Shown: positions 49,401 through 60,310 of the stretch, one piece after another
Numbering within the stretch: the stretch's first letter is position 1
Layout of the letters: each line of letters starts with the position of its first letter
Program-made: the position numbers and the translations under genes
The notes under the pieces: generated by a model
The model's database searches: none
Told to the model about the DNA's origin: nothing
What the model saw: only the letters and a program-made list of their open reading frames with translations
Assembly (NCBI GenBank): GCA_012931725.1
Contig: CM022944.1
Span: 114,979,642-115,043,641 of the forward strand
Length of the DNA stretch: 64,000 nucleotides
Reading direction: 5' to 3'
DNA from: Litsea cubeba
Taxonomy: Eukaryota; Streptophyta; Magnoliopsida; Laurales; Lauraceae

Positions 49401-52400
49401 ATCAATTGGTCTTTTAAAAGACTTTAATGGGATGTAACCAAAATCTATATATTCCAATCTAATCAAGTTGAGCAATTCTTTATGTTTACTTATCATTGGA
49501 AGACCCACGTGAATCTATGAGTTGACCCCTCAGCTCTTTTGAGTCCATAAATGGACTAACTTGATTTAGACATCTACTCAGAGTAAAGTTCTCCAACTAT
49601 GATTTGAATGTAGCTAGGAAAGCTGCTGATGTTGTTTGTTTTCAATCCAGGGATCCTCTGAAGTTCAACGTAGTAGCTGAGAAAGTGAGGCAAGACACAC
49701 AAACAGATCTTGTTGTCAACATTAAGGACTTCGATACGCAATTAACTTCAGGTAATGATTTGGTAAGGCGTAGAGATTGGTGAGTTGACTCAATAGATTA
49801 GTGAGTTAGGCAGGTCGAATTGTTATTAACAAAATCTGACTGATTATTCACTCGCTTACGCAAGTTTTTTTCCTACTCTAATAAATGCTTATACATTCAA
49901 AACACACTATTCAAGTTCCTCACAAATGGATCTCGTACAATTGGGACATGATTCTTGATTGTTTTTGTGGAAAAGTAGGTGCCTCAACACTTAGCTATAT
50001 CAGACGGCCTACTCACCCATATAACTTTACTTGTTGACTATTGGAGTTCAGACGAATTTTTGAGTTCTATGTGATGGTTTTAATGTTTATCTTATTCAGA
50101 TACTATCTTGTTATACTTTATTACAGGATTTGAGCTGTCTAAGGCACTACCTGTTTCTGAAGGGCCATCTATTCTTTGGAGGCCCCGTAATTTTTCTTTC
50201 CCATCGGTAATAATTATCTCAATTCTCACAAAATCTTCATACAAATATTCGTATCATATATCTTTTTAATGTTAAATGATTTCTTCTAGTATGGTAAATG
50301 TTTTTCTGTTTATATGAATATTATTACCAATGGTGAGGAGCCAGTTTGAGGTGAAGGATATTCAGGCTTAAAACGAAGACCCATATCCTTCCCAAGCCCA
50401 ATATTGGCAATAAATGTCGGGCCTGAGCCTAATCTGCCTCAAACATGCCAAATTTGAGCCTTCCCGTTTAGTCAATTGGGCTCAAGCACGATTAAATAAT
50501 GATTATTACTAACAATAAAAATAACATGAAGATCTAAAATTCAAACATAAAACAATATGAGGGGGGGGGATCTGTGATTAGGAGTGCACTAGTTTCCTCA
50601 TAAACCTTAAAATCCATGGTTATATCCCTTGTTCTCAGCTAATCAGTCATTGATCTTTCTACAGCTAGGTCCAAGCCTGGCCCAAATATTTGATCCACGC
50701 TCGGACTGAGTGCTAAAAACCAAGTCCCAAACCAATTTACAGCAGGCCATGCCTAATCCGCCCAGTCCATGAGCACCCAAATTAGTACCATATTATATTC
50801 TTTTCATCTAATCTATTGTCATAAAATGAGCATTCAATTTTGACAAAGTCAATATACTAGAGGGCTAGTTTTTTAAACTCATTTATATTTATCCAGTGAA
50901 GTTGATATTCGATAAACCCACCATCTTATTTTGCATGGAGATACTGTGTGAGACAGCCCGCCCTTCTAAATTGCACAGATCGATCTCATGGGGTTTACAT
51001 ATAGATCTCATGGGGTTTATATATAGGGGCATTCGGCGATGGGTCCCTGAATATTTTAATTTATTGCCTTAGGTCCACAAAAAAAAGTCATAGAGCCAAA
51101 GGTCCATCTCACACTTATTCACACATAAAATGTCCAATTTGCCCTTTCTTTTAATCATATCTCATGATTGGTGGGATATCACATTAATAATAGCCAACTA
51201 ATATTTAATTGCCCACGATTAATGGAATCCCCAGATTTTCAAATAAATTCTAAAAACACACAAATAAATTTCAAAATAACGAAAATAAATTTTTAAAAAA
51301 TGAAATAATTTCAAAAAATGCAATAAGTTTAAAAAAAGCAATATGTAATCAAATAACGTAAATAAATTTAAAAAGATGCAAATAAATTTCAAAATATCCA
51401 AATAAATTTCAAAAGACTCAATTAAATCTCAAAAGATCCAAAGAAAATTTCAAAAAATGTAAATAAATTCAAAATAACGAAAATAAATTTTAAAAATTGC
51501 AATAATTTCAAAAAACGGAATGAATTTGAAAAGACATAAAGAAATTTCAAAAGACACAAATAACATTAAAATACACAAATAGATTTCAAAAAACGCAAAT
51601 AGATTTGCCAAAAAACTCAGATAAATTTTAAAAAACAACTCAGATGAATTTGCCAAAAACATAGTTAACTTTGACAAAAACACAGATAAATTTGACAAAA
51701 ACATAGATAACTTTGACAAAAACGCAGATAAATCTGGCCATAATACAAATAAATTTGTCCAGAATACAGATAAATTTGACAAAAATACAGATAAATTTGA
51801 CAAAAAAACAGATAACTTTGTCAAAAATACAGATAAATTTGTCCAGAACTCAGATAAATTTATCAAACACTAAGCTGGGCTTAACCATAAATTAGATAGA
51901 TTTGTTCAGAACTCCGAGAAATTTATTTGAGAATTCAAATAAATTTGAGCAAAACTGAAATAAATTTGATAAAAATGAAAAACTCAGATAAATTTCATAA
52001 AAACTCATATAGATTTCTCAAAAAACTCAAATAATTTTTTCAAAAATTAAGATAAATTTATCAAACACTAAGCTGGGCTTCTCTGCGCAAACTAGGTCGG
52101 GTCAGACTTGACCTGGATCGACCCAAGACCTGGGACGGCCCAACTGGATCTTCTTCCTCTTCGAGATTTGTTCTCTGCTACAGAACAGAGAATGCAGCGC
52201 CCAGGCTCTTCTGCGGTTGTCTTCCGCGGCGACGATGGGCAGGTGGCCGGACAGAAAGATGATTACGACGACGGCGATCGTGCAGCGATGGGATGGGCGA
52301 CAGGACTGGAAAGATGGCGATCGTGCAACGATGGTTTCAGATTCTCCTGCTACAGGGAATAGCAGGCGCCTGGCGATGGGCGATGAAAGGCGGGAGCATC

Positions 52401-54402
52401 GGAAACAGTCTCTTATGCGGTTGTCTTCCAAGGCGACGATGGGCAGGTGGCCGGATAGAAAGACAACGACGACGACGGCGATCGTGCAGCGATGGCCGGG
52501 CGATCTGACTGGAAAGACGGCGATCGTGCAGCGATGGTTTCGGAACTAGCAGGCGCCTGGCGATGAAAGGCGGGAGCATTGGAACTCTCCCCTTCTCCGA
52601 CGCAAACGATGGGCGACAAGTCCGAGAACTGATTCCTCCTTCCGGTCTTCTTTGTCTTCTCCGGTTCCAACGATGAGAAGGGACAAGCCCTTCTCTGATC
52701 AATTCCGATATTCTTTCCTTCTCTCTTGGTCTCTGTAGAGAGTTTCAGATTCAGATTTTGGCTCGTTGTAGAAGAAGAGGGATAATATAAAATTTTAAAT
52801 TTCAAATTTCAAATTTTATGCCTAAAATGGTTGAAAGGGCAATTTAGTCATAAAAAATGAGATCATGTGGACTCAGGGACCTAAGGCTGCAACAGTCTAG
52901 CTGAGTGAACCATAGGCCTTAAAAAATATTTCATTCAACTGGAGGCTGGAAACATTGACTTATAGGGACCTTTCGCTAATTTTGCCTTATATATATATTC
53001 AAATGGACTGAACTATTGGATTGAATTTGAAAACTATTTTTTATTTTAAAACTTGTTATATTTGTAGGCCATGGATGAAAAGATTAATTAGTATCATTGG
53101 ATTGACTTAAAATCTTATATTTAGGGTGGTCCCTCCTTTCTTTTTTTATTCACATTGGGCACTGATGTTGGGGGCCCCAGGTTGACCCCAATTACTCTTT
53201 CTCACGGGCTCCTTTGAGAGAGACATATGCAGAACAGCATCGCCCATTCTATTATATTTATGTACCTCACAAATATATTTCACCTCACAGTAAACATGTA
53301 ATCTTGCAGCATTTTTCTTTAAAACCTGAATCCTATGAACACAAAGCATGAAACAGAGAATTCCATCAACATATATATATATATATATATAGCCCACCTC
53401 TTTGAGTTAAGTAATTCACGCATTTGTACTAGAGGTAACCTTTTTATCACCACGTACATAGCACATTCCATGATAAATTTAACCCTTTCACACTCATTAC
53501 ACCCCCTGTGAATTAGTACTCACTCTAATTTGACACCAATATGAATAATATTTATCATTAGATTAAATTTTAATGGTTTCTAGTTACGTTTTCTTTTTTT
53601 TTGTATGAAATCTAGTATGATAGTAATTATTATTCATGTTAGTTTTAGATTAGATTAAGTGCTAATTCATTGAGGGTTAGTGAGTGTGAGTGTTATTAAA
53701 GGGCTAACTCTCACACAAATCTGTGTTACACCATCCTTGACGTGACATTCTCGGCAGAAGCTATATATGGAGAGAATTTAGGAAGCTACTAGTATAATTA
53801 GAAAAAAACATAAGAGATTAAATATAAAATATGTCTTATTCTATTTAAGAATCTAGATCGTGCAGCAGAGAAGGTAAAGACAGAATAAAGTCAAAACCGA
53901 GAGTGATATTGAGCAATAGATTGTCAAATTAAACCTCGATATTCAAATTCATTAATTGAAATTAGGCCCACCATGAAGTTAGTAAGATGTAACTCATGTA
54001 CAAAATTAGAACAAAAATGGCTACAATAAACCAAAGGGAGTGAATCATGTGTAAATTGTATACTTACACACACCGAATATATCTCAATATGCCTGTTCTA
54101 AGTGGAGTGAAATTTGGCCCGTTAATGATACAATTGAAAAGGCATTATTTTATTTTAAATTTCTTTTTTTTTTTTTTGTGTGGAATTGAGTAGCTAGAAG
54201 TGGTCTTGCTAATTGATATAAAGGTTTTTTTTTTCTTTTTTTTTTAACTAAATACAAGAAAAACCCTAAACTTTCTTTTTGAGTGACATTATAATGCTCA
54301 AGCCAAAGAAATATGGAATTCTTGCAGGGTGAACATCAGCTTGTTAGAAATGAGAAAAACAAGAAAGCATCAGTCTCGAGCAAGATCAAAAGAATGCTAT
54401 GA
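37249..54402 (+). CDS. ABIL: ABIL (ABI-1-like) protein, SCAR/WAVE complex subunit
   Basis: Eight coding exons: 37249-37341, 37455-37537, 38685-38832, 44158-44260, 47660-47705, 49651-49751, 50127-50206, 54328-54402. All have GT/AG borders and the phases join into one 729-nt frame, 242 residues. Plant ABIL proteins are subunits of the SCAR/WAVE complex that switches on ARP2/3 actin nucleation at the cell cortex. Exons 1-4 give the conserved ABI region: SNYIARFDKSLQELKALRSQ, LHYAADYCE, KKYICKAMVTVVDHLGSASA, DLRIDSLKQRLLTCQMYTSK. Exons 5-8 are the variable tail (KALPVSEGPSILWRP), ending in the basic KNKKASVSSKIKRML. In-frame ATGs are at 37249 and 37261; the first was taken. Exons 1-4 are certain from homology; exon 5 (46 nt) and exon 8 rest on phase and splice sites. 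The introns (up to 5.3 kb) are packed with repeats listed separately. Paralogue closest to ABIL5 from memory. Confidence 0.85.
37996..38400 (-). pseudogene. LINE 3' fragment with RNase H-like remnant
   Basis: In ABIL intron 2, opposite strand. Reading right to left, ESGSFNAITWVTNQKN, then after a frame change PWKSQFFFNEIRVALINVFF and NYLANAFPKHGLRG, resembles the RNase H-like end of plant LINE ORF2. It ends toward a T-run at 37998-38011 on the plus strand, which is a poly-A tail in the element's sense. 5'-truncated and broken. Confidence 0.6.
39208..39432. mobile_element. CACTA-like MITE
   Basis: In ABIL intron 3. Starts CACTACAAAAAAA and ends TTTTTTTCATAGT, an imperfect inverted repeat of CACTA type; the subterminal TTTTAGTGGTGG and TTTAGCGGCGG motifs fit. 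It contains a run of 21 C at 39289-39309. The 3-bp target duplication is not clear. Confidence 0.6.
39718..40680. repeat. Degenerate GTGGGGCCCAC/TTAGAAATTATAA minisatellite
   Basis: About 20 irregular units of roughly 25-40 bp built on TTTAGAAATTATAACRTGGG and GGCCCAC, in ABIL intron 3. The array is split by a 392-bp MULE-type MITE (39880-40271). Unit length and spacing vary, so it is not a clean satellite. Confidence 0.8.
39880..40271. mobile_element. MULE-type MITE (family M2)
   Basis: 392 bp with a perfect 9-bp target duplication ATTATAGTA at 39871-39879 and 40272-40280. Ends carry AAGCTCGAGCTTAGGGAG and AAGCTTGAACTTAGGGGAG near GGCC. The interior (AATTTCGTAAGCTCGTG, CTGGACCGTTGGATTGAC, ACACTTGAGCTTACCTTATC) is shared with 48163-48513. 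Confidence 0.88.
40681..43180. other. ABIL intron 3, remainder: no gene seen
   Basis: AT-rich intronic DNA without recognised elements apart from short T- and A-runs. The minus-strand open frames at 42197-42400 and 42732-42953 have no recognisable domain. Confidence 0.5.
43181..43373. mobile_element. Inverted-repeat MITE with ACTACAC ends
   Basis: 193 bp in ABIL intron 3. 5' ACTACACCAAAAATAGGAAA and, reversed from the 3' end, ACTACACAAAAAAACAGGAA, both followed by TTGGAA. The middle repeats GTTCCTAATCCGTT. Probably CACTA-derived; the target duplication was not resolved. Confidence 0.65.
44337..44805. repeat. SINE foldback: 224-bp inverted repeat with 21-nt loop
   Basis: Arms 44337-44560 and 44582-44805 are inverted copies, about 93 percent identical by eye, around the loop 44561-44581. 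It lies in ABIL intron 4. The right arm has pol III-type boxes, TAGCTTAAGTGG at 44576-44587 (A box) and GGATCGACTCC at 44630-44640 (B box), so the unit is a tRNA-derived SINE head in two opposed copies. An RNA through it would form a long hairpin. Confidence 0.85.
46258..46581. mobile_element. hAT-type MITE, GGCCC-rich
   Basis: 324 bp from TAGGGGTGCTCATGGGC to GGCCCACGAACACCCCTA in ABIL intron 4. Flanks AGAAATAC and TAAAATAC match at 6 of 8. Same family as 5262-5931. Confidence 0.85.
47059..47334. mobile_element. MITE with TTA flanks and internal hairpin
   Basis: 276 bp in ABIL intron 4, ends GGGAAATTCTCAAAAAG and CTTTTTGAAAATTCCCC, flanked by TTA at 47056-47058 and 47335-47337 (PIF/Harbinger-like, or TA of Stowaway). 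The centre is a hairpin of GATAAATGCGCTCC with GGAGCGCATTTATC (about 47138-47238). Confidence 0.75.
48163..48513. mobile_element. MULE-type MITE (family M2)
   Basis: 351 bp in ABIL intron 5, second copy of the 39880-40271 family. Ends GGCTCTCCTAAGCTCAAG and CTTGAGTTTAGGAGAGTTAG. TATATATAT stands at both borders (48154-48162, 48514-48522), but it lies in a TA microsatellite, so the 9-bp duplication is not decisive. Confidence 0.75.
50335..50780. repeat. Old GGGCC/GAGCC-rich repeat
   Basis: ABIL intron 7. Composition and the terminal CATGAGCACCCAAATTAG resemble a decayed copy of the hAT family at 46258-46581, but the left end is lost. Confidence 0.4.
51230..52075. repeat. AT-rich minisatellite, AGATAAATTTGACAAAAA type
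   Basis: Many degenerate units of about 20-22 bp (AGATAAATTTGACAAAAACA and variants). The plus frame gives IQINLTK-type peptide repeats and the minus frame NLSVFLS repeats; these are repeat translation products, not genes. Confidence 0.85.
52205..52555. repeat. Direct repeat in GC-rich captured segment
   Basis: A block with GACGATGGGCAGGTGGCCGG, then ACGACGACGGCGATCGTGCA, occurs twice (about 52231-52349 and 52434-52547). Gene-like on the minus strand (CT-rich leader from about 52790) but with no recognised protein. Confidence 0.7.
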
Positions 54403-55108
54403 ACTACATAAATGTGAAGATAGGGTAAATGTTGGGACTCTTTTTTGTTTTTTTAATGGTTTGTTTTTTCATGATCTTCTTTGGATCTTTTGTGCCATTA
54501 AATTAATGACATGTTGGAGGCTTTTCTAGATTATCCACACTTCCAATTACATGATAGTTTGTATGTTTCTCATTGCATGACATGGTGTGTTGACCTGAGC
54601 ACGACATGAATACTGAATTGGGGGACACAAAGCCTGGACCTGAACCCAGAGGGTCTAGCTAGAGTCAACGACCAGCCGGACCATAGCATCCATATAATAT
54701 TATTAGGAGTTCAAATCCTCATGAATATGATTTCATCTCATTTTATTTTGTGGTTAAGGTAAGGATAAGAATATAACATGTCAAGTATACCAAGGTTACA
54801 AGTTGTTTTTATCAGTAAATAGTGGCAGACCTAAAATTTTCGTATAGGGCATGATGGACAATGGTCATAATGTTAGCTTCTTCATTATTTTATTGTTTGA
54901 GAGGGATGAGAGCTTAATTTTGATGGGGTATGGATAGTTTGGCACATTGCTCCTTTTAGGTTTTTCCAATTTCACTGCGGCAAGTGCCCCCAAAACACAA
55001 TACGTGGTCCACCCCTTTTAAGCAAAAATCCTCTAAGGGACCTAATCATCTACAATACCGACAATAATAAGTTTCCTACAACATTTTAAATTAGGACATC
55101 TGACATAG
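54403..55108. other. Downstream of ABIL; no further gene
   Basis: Presumed ABIL 3' UTR and intergenic DNA. No clear polyadenylation signal was assigned. Confidence 0.4.
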
Positions 55109-55116
55109 TTTTTCAG

Positions 55117-55656
55117 TAGAGTTGCAAATGGCTGGACGGTTCCGGGTCGGAACCATACTGGACCCGTACCCGTTTCTAAATAATGTTTCCGGATATGTTT
55201 TTGACTTAGAATCTATTTTGTAAGTTCCAGACCCAGTTTCGATAGAAAAACCTGGATTCGGTTCTAGAATCGGGTCCACCTAAAGGACTGGGATCTAGTT
55301 TCAAAATTGGTTTTAATTTCTCTTCATTTTTTAATATTTTCTTAAAATAATCATATCATTCAACTTATAACAGTGCATCAAGCTTACTGCCTCCAATATT
55401 ATAGATTAAAATGTCAAAGAAAAAGTTAGTTTTGATGTACAATTTGCAATATCAAAGACTCGTAGGTCGGGTCTTGAGTCTACGGGCCAGAGTATATATG
55501 GACCCAAAACCGGACCCGTTCATCAATCGAAGCATAAATTGGTTTACAAACCCGAAACTGGACCCGTTTATGAATCGGGACCTAAACTAGGCTTCAGATC
55601 CAATTTCTTTGCGGGTCGGAACTTCTGCAGAGAATAGATATCCGTTTGCAACCCTA
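55117..55656. mobile_element. hAT-type MITE, GGACCCG-rich
   Basis: 540 bp from TAGAGTTGCAAATGG to CCGTTTGCAACCCTA. Flanks TTTTTCAG (55109-55116) and TTTTTTAG (55657-55664) match at 7 of 8. Subterminal iterations of GGACCCG/CGGGTC. Confidence 0.8.
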
Positions 55657-55664
55657 TTTTTTAG

Positions 55665-56510
55665 GCTTATTCCCCTACCCGATACGAGATAAATTTGGAA
55701 TATAACTAATACAAAGAAACTAGCTTGGTTAGATGCTGCCATTTGTTTGCTCTATATAGCCTTAAAATAGATATATAAACAAATTAGAAATTTTGACCAT
55801 CCGTTTTATGGCATTATATTGGACACCTAGAAACATTAGTTAGATTTGAATTGTTGTAGATAACAAATCTTTAATGTGGTCTTAGAAAAAGTAGGGTCGA
55901 TGGGCTCTAAGACGTCGGCCCTTACTATCTAAAAAAAAAAAATCAAAGATCTTTGGCAGTCCCGATTCCTTATAAAATAGGCAACTAACTGATGTTGAGG
56001 GAGAAGGGAGGAGAGAAAATGGGAACACAAGAAACCCTTGTTTATCATGCATTATACTAATCTGAATTACATCAATCAACATATTTAAAAATAAATTAAA
56101 TCTGCTAAAACAAACTCCTAAACGAAATAGGGAAATACAACCCTAATCAAATAAGGAAGCCTAATTACATAAGAAAAGTAATCATAATCCTAATCTAATT
56201 AGTATCATTGACCTAAATCCACAGGCATGTACATGTACTGAGTCAACGATGACTTCAACACCTGATTGGTCCAAGTGTCAATGCCAAATATGGGACACAT
56301 GACATGAATTCGTGAGCTATCGTCTCCACAATAAGTTTTATTAAATTTCAATGCATAACCAATTAGTATTATTAGCTATTTTCTTCAAAAACTAAAAGTG
56401 GACAGAGTGAATAGTTCAGAATCATTAAGCAAATAGTTGACAATGTCTAATAATATTATTTGACTTTTTATATACAGTTTTTTTTTTTTTAAACTCTTGT
56501 TTTCGTATTG
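55665..56510. other. Intergenic, no gene seen
   Basis: AT-rich DNA with no supported gene or element ends. Confidence 0.5.
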
Positions 56511-57698
56511 GGCTCTCTATGTCACATATGCTTGCCACATATCTTATATTCGACATTATCACTTGGACCAAAGCGTGATCTAGACCAGACCCGACCTTGA
56601 GTACTTGTTAAAACCGCTTATTGCTAAAGATAAGTTTTAAACATGAAATGCTATTAGTGTTTTATCAAACACACTCTAAATTATTAATAATATCGGAATG
56701 TTTAAGTGCGTGCTTGTTTTTAGGGTTACCAAACGGACCCTTAATATTCAATTGTGGCATTCGACATGAGGTCCTCAAATATGAGACTAATAAACCCGGG
56801 CTCCCCCTGGGCCCAAAGGACTTGGACACCCTCTGTTGTCAAGAAAAAAAAAAGAAAAAAAAAGGGGACATAGATGTGAACCTGTTTAATTAAATCTTAA
56901 GCCCACTGTATAATTCCTCATAACAAATTGGACTCACTTGGTTTGGGCACCCGTATGAAATAATACGGTGGGGTTGACATTTGCTATGATGAGTAAAGCA
57001 GAGGAGCTGTTGACGTCAATTCGGCAGGAGCGGTCAACAAAGTGGTTGACCAAATTTAAAGTATAAACGTGTTTCCGCTATATCATGGCCATCCGGACTC
57101 TGTTTTAGATACGTTTAACCAGCATGCTCATGGTGATGAGATTTACAGCATGCTACAAAAATCAAGGTTAGTGAAAGTTGTTTTCTTTTTTTCATGTGTT
57201 TAATTAAGATGGAGAACAACACTCATAATACTACCATAATCAAACCTAATCATATAAATTGGTTGATTTCAAAATCTAATATGAAGGACATCCTTTATTA
57301 ATTGTAAACACCTCTATGATTCCATTGAAGGGGATGAAGGCCGGCCAAAAGCATGTCTTATGCAGATTGGAGTAAAACGCATAGAAAAGCAATTAGTCAT
57401 ATTAGACAATGGGGGTGGATAGCATCATATTCGATCATGTATCTAATGAAACCAATGTTTGTACCCTTTGGAAAAAATTAGAAGTAAGATATGAAGAAAA
57501 GACAACGGTGAGCAAGTCCTTTTTAATCAAAAAGCTTGTTAATATGAAATTCAGGAGGGTGGTCTCATTTAACATCACTTGAATGAGTTCAAAGTATTGT
57601 AAATTAGTTAATCACAATGAAGATGACCCTTGAAGATGAGATACAAGCTTTGTTGCTTTTGAACTCTTTGTTAGATACATGAAAAACATTGGTTATTT
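56511..57698 (+). repeat. 1.2 kb duplicated unit, copy A
   Basis: Begins GGGCTCTCTATGTCACATAT and is repeated in the same orientation at 58671-59883 with small indels and a few percent substitutions. It carries the 5' part of a Copia gag remnant. Copy A continues into more gag sequence; copy B breaks at about 59883. Confidence 0.9.
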
Positions 57699-57880
57699 CT
57701 GTTAACTCTACTCTAGATGATGCGCTGTCTATGAGTCAGGTTACTAGCTACTTGTTAAATGAAGAAAAAACAAGGAAAACTGTTTGAACAGATAATGCAC
57801 AAACCCTTTCGTTGAAAAAAAGGGGGAAGAGTAAGATTAGAGAGCCAATAGATGGTCGTAATAGGTTTATAAATATGAAA
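57209..57880 (+). pseudogene. Copia-type gag remnant (UBN2-like), copy A
   Basis: Starts MENNTHNTTIIKPNHINWL at 57209. After frame changes it reads DWSKTHRKAISHIRQW, NETNVCTLWKKLEVRYEEKT, SFLIKKLVNMKFR, DEIQALLLLNSL and ALSMSQVTSYLLNEE, the usual order of a Ty1/Copia gag. Several stops and frame changes; no protease, integrase or reverse transcriptase follows. Confidence 0.82.
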
Positions 57881-58670
57881 TAGAAAAGATACTTTTAGCG
57901 GCGGTTGATCAACAACGCCGCTATAGGTGACGGTTTAAATAATCCTCTATAGGTTCTCCCACAAATGCGTAAATCCTTCCCCAAATCGGCATACCTCCCT
58001 TGGTTGGCATTCGCCCCATCTTGTCTTCCCCTCTAGCTCCAGTCTCCGTTCATCTTCTCTCCCTTTCCAGGCAAGTCGTTCTTCCTTAGTGTTTTTCTTT
58101 TCTTTTCTTTTCTTTTCTTTTAATGAATATAAAATTTTGGTTTCTAGAATGTTTTTATTCTTTAGAATGAGTTTTAGGATTTTCGTTTAAAGGATTGTTT
58201 TTCCCTTTTTGGGTCTTTTTTTTTATGAGATTTTGGGGTGTTTTTGTTTGTACGAGCAGAGATTCCAATCTATGCTCATGATGGTGAAGGTGTTGGTATT
58301 CGTGTGAAATGCACTATTTGTCATTGGTAGCATGGGATGGGATAGACTATTTGTCATTGGTAGCATGGGATGGGATGGATTTTTCACTTCATTCGTTTGG
58401 ATCGGTTTGAAGTTCCAAAAACCCTTCACTAGTAATTTCTATTAATATTGTTGTTCCTATATGCACTGAGTTTTTCTGTTTTTTATTTGGAATTGTTTTA
58501 GTCTTGTGCAAACTATCTATTTTTTTAATCATTTGATCCGTTTCATGCATGTTTGCCTTTAGTAGATTACTATTTTAAAAGGGGTATTTTTCTTTGCACT
58601 TAGCAAGTGCAGTGAAAAGCATAGTTGCAGTTACAGTGGGGACTGTGCGGGTAGTATGATAATATAGTTG
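57881..58670. other. Spacer between duplicated units
   Basis: Contains TTTTAGCGGCGGTTGATCAA and AACGCCGCTATAGG near 57893, like DNA-transposon subterminal sequence, (TTTTC)n at about 58098-58120, and a short direct repeat ACTATTTGTCATTGGTAGCA at about 58312 and 58347. No gene seen. Confidence 0.5.
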
Positions 58671-59883
58671 GGCTCTCTGTGTCACATATGCTTGCCACAT
58701 ATCTTATATATATTCGACATTATCACGAGGACCAAAGCGTGATCTAGACCGGACCCGACTTTGAGTACCTGTTAAAACCGCTTATTGCTAAAGATAAGTT
58801 TTAAACATGAAATGTAATTAGTGTTTTATCAAACACACTCTAAATTATTAATAACCTCGAAATGTTTAAGTAAGTGCTTGTTTTTCGGGTTACCAAACGG
58901 ACCCTTAATATTCAATGGTGGCATTCGACATGAGGTCCTCAAATATGAGACTAATAAACCTGGGCTCTCCCTGGCCCAAATGGCTTGGACATCCTCTGTT
59001 GTAAAAAAAAAAAGAAAAAGAAAAAAAGACATAGATGTGAACCTGTTTAATTAAATCTTAAGCCCACTGTATAATTCCTCATAACAAATTGGACTCACTT
59101 GGTTTGGCCCCTGTATGAAATAATTAGGTGGGGTTGACACTTGCTATGAGTAATTATATGATGACCCCCAATAGCAGAGGAGCTGTTGACATCAATTGAC
59201 ATCGGCAGGAGCGGTTAACAAAGTGGGTTGACCAGATTTAAAGTATAAACTTGTTTCCGCGATATCATGGCCATCCGGACTCTGTTTTAGATCCGTTTCA
59301 CCAACCCGCTCATGGTGATGAGATTTACAGCGTGCTACAAAAATCAAGGTTAGTGAAAGTTGTTTTCTTTTTTCGGTGTGTTTAATTAAGATGGAGAACA
59401 ACACTCATAATACTACCATAATCAAACCTAATCATATAAATTGGTTGATTTCAAAATCTAATATGAAGGACATCCTTTATTAATTGTAAACACCTCTATG
59501 ATTCCATTGAAGGGGATGAAGGCCGGCCAAAAGCATGTCTTATGCAGATTGGAGTAAAACGCATAGAAAAGCAATTAGTCATATTAGACAATGGGGGTGG
59601 ATAGCATCATATTCGATCATGTATCTAATGAAACCAACGTTTGTACCCTTTGGAAAAAATTAGAAGTAAGATATGAAGAAAAGACAACGGTGAGCAAGTC
59701 CTTTTTAATCAAAAAGCTTGTTAATATGAAATTCAGGAGGGTGGTCTCATTTAACATCACTTGAATGAGTTCAAAGTATTGTAAATTAGTTAATCACAGT
59801 GAAGATGACCCTTGAAGATGAGATACAAGCTTTGTTGCTTTTGAACTCTTTGTTAGATACATGAAAAACATTGGTTATTTCTG
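58671..59883 (+). repeat. 1.2 kb duplicated unit, copy B
   Basis: Second copy of 56511-57698. It ends abruptly eight bases before the TG start of the LTR at 59892, so the insertion of that LTR element probably cut it. Confidence 0.88.
59391..59883 (+). pseudogene. Copia-type gag remnant, copy B
   Basis: Starts with the same MENNTHNTTIIKPNHINWL as copy A and has the same kind of broken frame, then stops at the LTR junction. Confidence 0.8.
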
Positions 59884-60185
59884 TGAGTAACTGTTACACC
59901 CGACCCGAATTGATCTTGTTTAATGCTAATTAATTGTATTTTAGTTAATTTAATTATACTTAGTTACTAATTAAGGTAGTTTATGTAAATTATGGATTTT
60001 CTCATTTTGCATCACATGCACGTCATATTGGCATCATCGCGTGTATCTTGTCAAGTACGTCGATTTTCGTATTGGGCTCTACTTCATTTGACTTACGGTT
60101 GAAGAAGTGGGCCATAATTTGACTCAAATATGAAATACCACACAAACTAGTGAACTTTTCTGCAAAAATGGGCATTCTTATCCCT

Positions 60186-60262
60186 TTAAAACCCACTCAA
60201 CTCATCCCATTCATTTCACTGTGGAGTTAAAACCCACTCAACTCATCCCATTCATTTCACTG

Positions 60263-60307
<45 letters not shown>
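60186..60307. repeat. 41-bp tandem duplication followed by (GA)n
   Basis: TTAAAACCCACTCAACTCAT and the next 21 bases occur twice with period 41, then GA repeats at 60265-60307. Likely near the LTR transcript leader. Confidence 0.93.

Positions 60308-60310
<3 letters not shown>

Larger units (their letters stand above)
51026..52986. mobile_element. MULE-like element with captured GC-rich segment
   Basis: 1961 bp in ABIL intron 7. 5' end GGGGCATTCGGCGATGGG then TCCCT; 3' end AGGGACCTTTCGCTAATTTT then GCC, an imperfect terminal inverted repeat. TTATATATA at 51017-51025 and 52987-52995 is a perfect 9-bp flank (AT-rich, so not conclusive). Inside lie an AT-rich minisatellite and then a GC-rich segment at 52080-52760 of quite different composition. 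Confidence 0.65.

Noticed and set aside
51450..51895. Open frames with NLSVFLS or IQINLTK repeats, like a coiled-coil or membrane protein
   Set aside because: Translations of an AT-rich minisatellite on both strands.
52108..52805. Open frames of 110-130 residues on both strands
   Set aside because: Within the duplicated GC-rich cargo; overlapping, repeat-driven frames with no family. Kept as a repeat/cargo note only.
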